Source: Tetragonia tetragonoides (lineage: Eukaryota > Streptophyta > Magnoliopsida > Caryophyllales > Aizoaceae). From it: a DNA stretch of 64,000 nucleotides. The stretch covers positions 25,162,501 to 25,226,500 of the forward strand of contig CM076154.1 of the NCBI GenBank assembly GCA_038025085.1. Reading direction: 5' to 3'. Each line of letters opens with the position of its first letter. Position 1 is the first letter of the stretch. The notes beneath the pieces were generated by a model. The model was not told the DNA's origin, searched no databases, and was given only the letters and a program-made list of their open reading frames with translations. The position numbers and the translations under genes were made by a program. Shown here piece by piece: positions 60,007-64,000 of the stretch.

Positions 60007-60310
60007 CCCATGTATATCCGAAATCAAATGATATTTGGCTTTCCGAGGTCGTTTACTTCTTCTAAGTTCAACAACCTCACCATCATCATTGTCATCTTGA
60101 GGTTGGTTTGACATAACCTCCACAATTCGATCTTTTGGCCTAGGGATAGACGTGAATCGATTCTCATCAAATATAGTATGCCATGATTCAATAATTGTAT
60201 TGACCGCAATTAAATTATTTGGTTCAATTACCATGAACCTATAGGCCTTGCTATGTATAGCATAGCCTAAAAAAATACATTCAACTCCCCTTTCTCCTAA
60301 TTTCTTTCTC
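60007..60310 (-). mobile_element. Ty1/copia retrotransposon pol fragment (integrase C-terminal to pre-RT linker)
   Basis: An open minus-strand frame of about 100 codons encodes part of a Ty1/copia polyprotein. What I see: CIFLGY, SKAYRF nine residues on, an IIES...IFDENRF stretch, an acidic linker DDNDDGE, then RRSKRPRKAK. In plant copia elements this order lies after the integrase core and just before reverse transcriptase. The catalytic integrase core, protease, reverse transcriptase, RNase H and LTRs are all absent, so it cannot move on its own. Where relatives usually have arginine after IIES this copy has tryptophan, and the expected motif after the basic stretch is missing or shifted. 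The first codon is TTG at the satellite border, so this is an internal fragment without a start. It abuts plus satellite (CTCAAAAGGTGGAGTTAAAG) at about 60,307 and degenerate satellite on the other side. The open frame may reflect recent capture or chance. Confidence 0.88.
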
Positions 60311-61397
60311 AAAAGGTGGAGTTAAAGCTTGTTTGTAGTTGTAAACATCCTTGGTGTAGTTTCTCACTCAAATGAATGGAAACAAAGCATTTGGGTGCTT
60401 TCCCTTAATATACAACACAAAAGACCTCAATCTCTTTCACCCTAATCGTAAGAGCAGTTAAAAAGCGTAAATGCATTCTAAAGCTTAAGCTGAAGCTTGT
60501 TTGTACTTGTAAACATTCTTGGTGTAGTTTCTCACTCAAATGAATGCAAACAAAGCATTTGGGTGCTTTCTCTTAATTTTCAACACAAAAGAACTCAATC
60601 CCTTTCACCCTAGTCGTATGCGCTTTTAAAACGTGTAAATGCATTCAAAAGCTTGAGTTGAAGCTTGTTTGTACTTGTAAACATCCTTGGTGTAGTTTCT
60701 CACTCAAATGAATGCAAATAAAGCATTTGGGTGCCTTCTCTTAATATACAACAGAAAAGACCTCAATCTCTTTCACCCTAGATGTAAGAGCTGTTAAAAC
60801 GCGTAAATGCATTCAAAAGGTGGAGTTAAAGCTTGTTTGTACTTGTAAACATCCTTGGTGTAGTTTCTCACTCAAATTAATGCAAACAAAGGATTTGGGT
60901 GCTTTCTCTTAATATACAACACAAAAGACCTCAATCTCTTTCACCCTAGTTGTAAGAGCTGTTAAAATGCATAAATGCATTCAAAAGGTTGAGTTAAAGC
61001 TTGTTTGTACTTGTAAACATCCTTGGTGTGGTTTCTCACTCAAATGAATGAAAAGAAAACATTTGGGTGCGTTCTCTTAATATACAACACAAAAGAACTC
61101 AATCTCTTTCACCCTTGTCGTATGAGCTTTTAAAACGCTTAAATGCATTCAAATACTTGAGTTCAAGCTTGTTTGTAGTTGTAAACACCCTTGGGGTAGT
61201 TTCACACTCAAATGAATGCAAAGAAAGCATTTGGGTGCTTTCTCTGAAAATACAGCACAAAAGAACTCAATCTCTTTCACCCTACTCGTAAGAGCTGTTA
61301 CAACGCGTAAATACATTCAAAAGCTTGAGTTGAAGCTTGTTTGTACTTGTAAACATCCTTGGTGTAGTTTCTCAATCCAATGAATGCAAACAAAGCT
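60311..61397 (+). repeat. Satellite block, plus orientation
   Basis: About six and a half monomers, with a C-D pair at 61.05-61.25 kb (GAAAAGAAAACATTTGGGTG; TTTGTAGTTGTAAACACCC). It ends at GCAAACAAAGC joined to TTTAACTCCACC, a switch in which AAAGCTTTAAC is shared by both orientations. Confidence 0.9.
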
Positions 61398-61550
61398 TTA
61401 ACTCCACCTTTTGAATGCATTTACGCGTTTTAACAGCTCTTACATCTAGGGTGAAAGAGATTGAGCTCTTTTGTGTTGTCTTTGCAGAGAAAGCACCCAA
61501 AAGCTTTGTTTGCATTCAAAAGGTGGAGTTAAAACTTGATTACGAGTAGA
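61398..61550. repeat. Orientation-switch patch
   Basis: One minus fragment to about 61,515, a short plus piece (GCATTCAAAAGGTGGAGTTA) and AACTTGATTACGAGTAG, before minus monomers resume at AATGCTTTGTTTGC. Confidence 0.75.
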
Positions 61551-64000
61551 AATGCTTTGTTTGCATTCATTTGAGTGAGAAACTTAACCAATGATGTTTA
61601 CAAGTACAAACAAGCTTCAACTCAAGCTTTTGAATGTATTTACGCGTTTTAACAGCTCTTACGAGTAGGGTAAAAGGGATTGAGTTCTTTTGTGTTGAAT
61701 TTTCAGAGAGAGCACCCAAATACTTTGTTTGCATTCATTTGAGTGTGAAACTACCCCAAGGATGTTTACAACTACAAACAAGCTTGAACTCAAGCTTTTG
61801 AATGCATTTAAGCGTTTTAAAAGCTCACACGACAAGGGTGAAAGAGATTGAGTTCTTTTGTGTTGTATATTAAGAAAAAATGTTTTCTTTGCATTCATTT
61901 GAGTGAGAAACTACACCAAAGATGTTTACAAGTACCAACAAGCTTCAACTACACGCGTTTTAAATCCTCATACGACTAGGGTGAAAGAGATTGAGTTCTG
62001 TTGTATTGTATATTAAGAGAAAGCACCCAAATGCTTTGTTTGCATTCATTTGAGGGAGAAACTACACCAAGGATGTTTACAAGTACAAACAAGCTTCAAC
62101 TGAAAGTTTTGAAAGCATTTACGCGTTTTAATACCTCATAGGACGAGGGTGAAAGAGATTGAGGTCTTTTGTGTTATATATTAAGAGAAAGCACCCAAAT
62201 GCTTTGTTTGCATTCATTTGAGTGAGAAACTACATCAAGGATGTTTACAAGTACAAACAAGCTTTAACTCCACCTTTTGAATGCAATTATGCGTTTTAAC
62301 AGCTCTTACTTCTAGGGTGAAAGAGATTGAGTTCTTTTGTGTTGTATATTAAGAGAATGCACCCAAATGCTTTGTTTGCATTCATTTGAGTGAGAAACTA
62401 CACCAAGGATGTTTACAAGTACAAACAAGCTTCAACTCAAGCTTTTGAATGCATTTACGCATTTTAACAGCTCTTACAACTAGGGTGAAAGAGATTGAGT
62501 TCTTTTGTGTTGTATATTAAGTGAAATAACCCAAATGGTTTCTTTGCATTCATTTGAGTGAGAAACTACACCAAGGATGTTTACCACTACAAAAAAGCTT
62601 GAACTCAAGCTTTTGAATGCATTTAAGCGTTTTAAAAGCTCATACGACAAGGGTAAAAGAGATTGAGTTCTTTTGTGTTGTATATTAAGAGAACGCACCC
62701 AAATGCTTTCTTTGCATTCCTTTGAGTGAGAAACTACACCAAAGATGTTTACAAGTACCAACAAGCTTCAACTCATGCTTTTGAATGTATTTACGCGTTT
62801 TAAAAGCTCATATGACTAGGGTGAAAGAGATTGAGGTCTTTTGTGTCGTATATTAATAGAAAGCATCCAAATGCTTTGTTTGCATTCATTTGAGTGAGAA
62901 ACTATAACAAGGATATTTACAAGGACAAACAAGCTTCAACTGAAGCTTTTTATTGCATTTAAGCATTTTAACAGCTCTTACGACTAGGGTGAAAGAGATT
63001 GAGTGCTTTTGTGTTGTATATTAAGAGAAAGCACACAAATGCTTTGTTTGCATTCATTTGAGGGAGAAACTACACCAAGAACGTTTACAAGTGCAAACAA
63101 GCTTCAACTCAAGCTTTTGAATGCATTTAAGCGTTTTAAAAGCTCATATGACTAGGGTGAAAAAGATTGAGTTCTTTTGTGTTGTATTTTAAGAGAAAGC
63201 AACCAAAAGCTTTGTTTGCATTCATTTCAATGTGAAACTACACCAAAAATGTTTACAAGTACAAACAAGCTTCAACTCAAGCTTTTGAATGCATTTACGC
63301 GTTTTAAAAGCTCATATGACTAGGGTGAAAAAGATTGAGTTCTTTTGTCTTGGATATTAAGAGAAAGCACCCAAATGCTTTGTTTGCATTCATTTAAGTG
63401 AGAAACTTAACCAAGGATGTTTACAAGTACAAACCCGCTTCAACTCAAGCTTTTGAATGTATGTACGCGTTTTAACAGCTCTTACGATTAGGGTGAAAGA
63501 GATTGAGGTCTTTTGTGTTGTATATTAAGAGAAAGCACCCAAATGCTTTGTTTGCATTTATTTGAGTGAGAAACTACACCAAGGATGTTTACAAGTACAA
63601 ACAAGCTTTAACTCCACCTTTTGAATGCATTTTCGCGTTTTAACAGCTCTTACATCTAGGGTGAAAGAGATTGAGTTCTTTTGTGTTGTATATTAAGAGA
63701 AAGCACCCAATGCTTTGTTTGCATTCATTTGAGTGGGAAATTACACCAAGACGTTTACAAGTACAAACAAGGTTTAACTCCACCTTTTGAATGCATTTAC
63801 GCGTTTTAACAGCTCTTACATCTAGGGTGAAAGAGATTGAGTTCTTTTGTGTTGTATATTAAGAGAAATAACCCAAATGGTTTCTTTGCATTCATTTGAG
63901 TGAGAAACTACACCAAGGATGTTTACCACTACAAAAAAGCTTGAACTCAAGCTTTTGAATGCATTTAAGCGTTTTAAAAGCTCATACGACAAGGGTGAAA
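61551..64000 (-). repeat. Satellite block, minus orientation, continuing past the window
   Basis: About 14.5 minus monomers, including C-D pairs at 61.66-61.90 and 62.48-62.76 kb. A D-type variant with AACCCAAATGGTTTCTTTGC and TTTACCACTACAAAAAAGC occurs near 62,530-62,600 and again at 63,872-63,940, about 1,342 bp (eight monomers) apart. The second copy runs off the window end, so the array continues. Confidence 0.92.

Noticed and set aside
60024..60209. Second minus frame overlapping the copia fragment
   Set aside because: Alternative frame of the copia coding sequence. It has none of the copia motifs seen in the longer frame.
1..64000. CRISPR-like regular repeats
   Set aside because: Periodicity is about 168 bp with no unique spacers, the whole period is conserved, and the context is eukaryotic.
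1..64000. Telomere-like CCCTAA/CCCTAG words
   Set aside because: They occur once per monomer inside TTTCACCCTAG or CACCCTAATCG and never as tandem plant telomere repeats (CCCTAAA).
1..64000. Assignment to a named centromere satellite or a species
   Set aside because: The monomer does not resemble the satellites I can recall with confidence, and there is no single-copy sequence to fix the taxon. Only 'plant' is supported, through the copia fragment.
1..64000. CENP-B box or another known centromere-protein site
   Set aside because: I could not find the conserved TTCG...A..CGGG pattern in the monomer.

Overview
The window is almost entirely satellite DNA. It is built from one tandemly repeated monomer family of about 167-168 bp (roughly 370 monomer equivalents by length), present in both orientations and in several sequence subtypes. 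I found no intact protein-coding gene, rRNA, tRNA, CRISPR array or bacterial-type signal. The only recognisable coding remnant is a Ty1/copia pol fragment of about 300 bp on the minus strand near 60.0-60.3 kb. Its wording (CIFLGY, SKAYRF, DENRF, then a basic RRSKR stretch) is typical of plant copia elements. With the nucleosome-sized AT-rich monomer, this points to a plant nuclear genome, in a centromeric, pericentromeric or subtelomeric heterochromatic array. I do not recognise the satellite family and cannot name the species.

Orientation is called '+' when the monomer reads AAGCTTGTTTGTACTTG on the given strand. Approximate layout: + 1-10,985 (scrambled patch at 6.4-6.7 kb); - 11,056-13,003 (a divergent 169-bp subtype); a foreign insert at 13,004-13,150; + to 14,133; - to 20,340; + to 22,590; - to 23,780; a scrambled patchwork 23.8-25.26 kb; - to 26.04 kb; + to 30.45 kb; - to 40.98 kb; + to 41.98 kb; - to 42.88 kb; + to 56.95 kb; then short alternating blocks to 59.76 kb; degenerate sequence and the copia remnant to 60.31 kb; + to 61.40 kb; mostly - to the end.

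Three levels of organisation sit above the monomer. (1) Higher-order repeats. The clearest is five consecutive copies of 1,314-1,315 bp between 44.2 and 50.8 kb, each carrying a short inverted segment that forms a 26-bp-arm hairpin. The same landmark recurs downstream at spacings of 1,650, 1,482, 1,147 and 979 bp, so all spacings differ by whole monomers. Other local duplications have periods of 336, 1,007, 1,342, 1,415, 1,509, 1,521 and 2,016 bp; most are near-integer monomer multiples. (2) Large inverted duplications. About 19.2-21.1 kb is mirrored by 25.3-27.25 kb around a centre near 23.2 kb, and a unique scrambled junction at 6.4-6.7 kb is mirrored at 32.7-33.0 kb. (3) Recurrent rare junctions between broken monomers, which act as barcodes for past duplication and inversion.

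There are no genes working together here. The interest lies in the array's architecture and its history of unequal exchange, inversion and insertion. Identities and boundaries were judged by eye and are approximate unless an exact repeat is stated.
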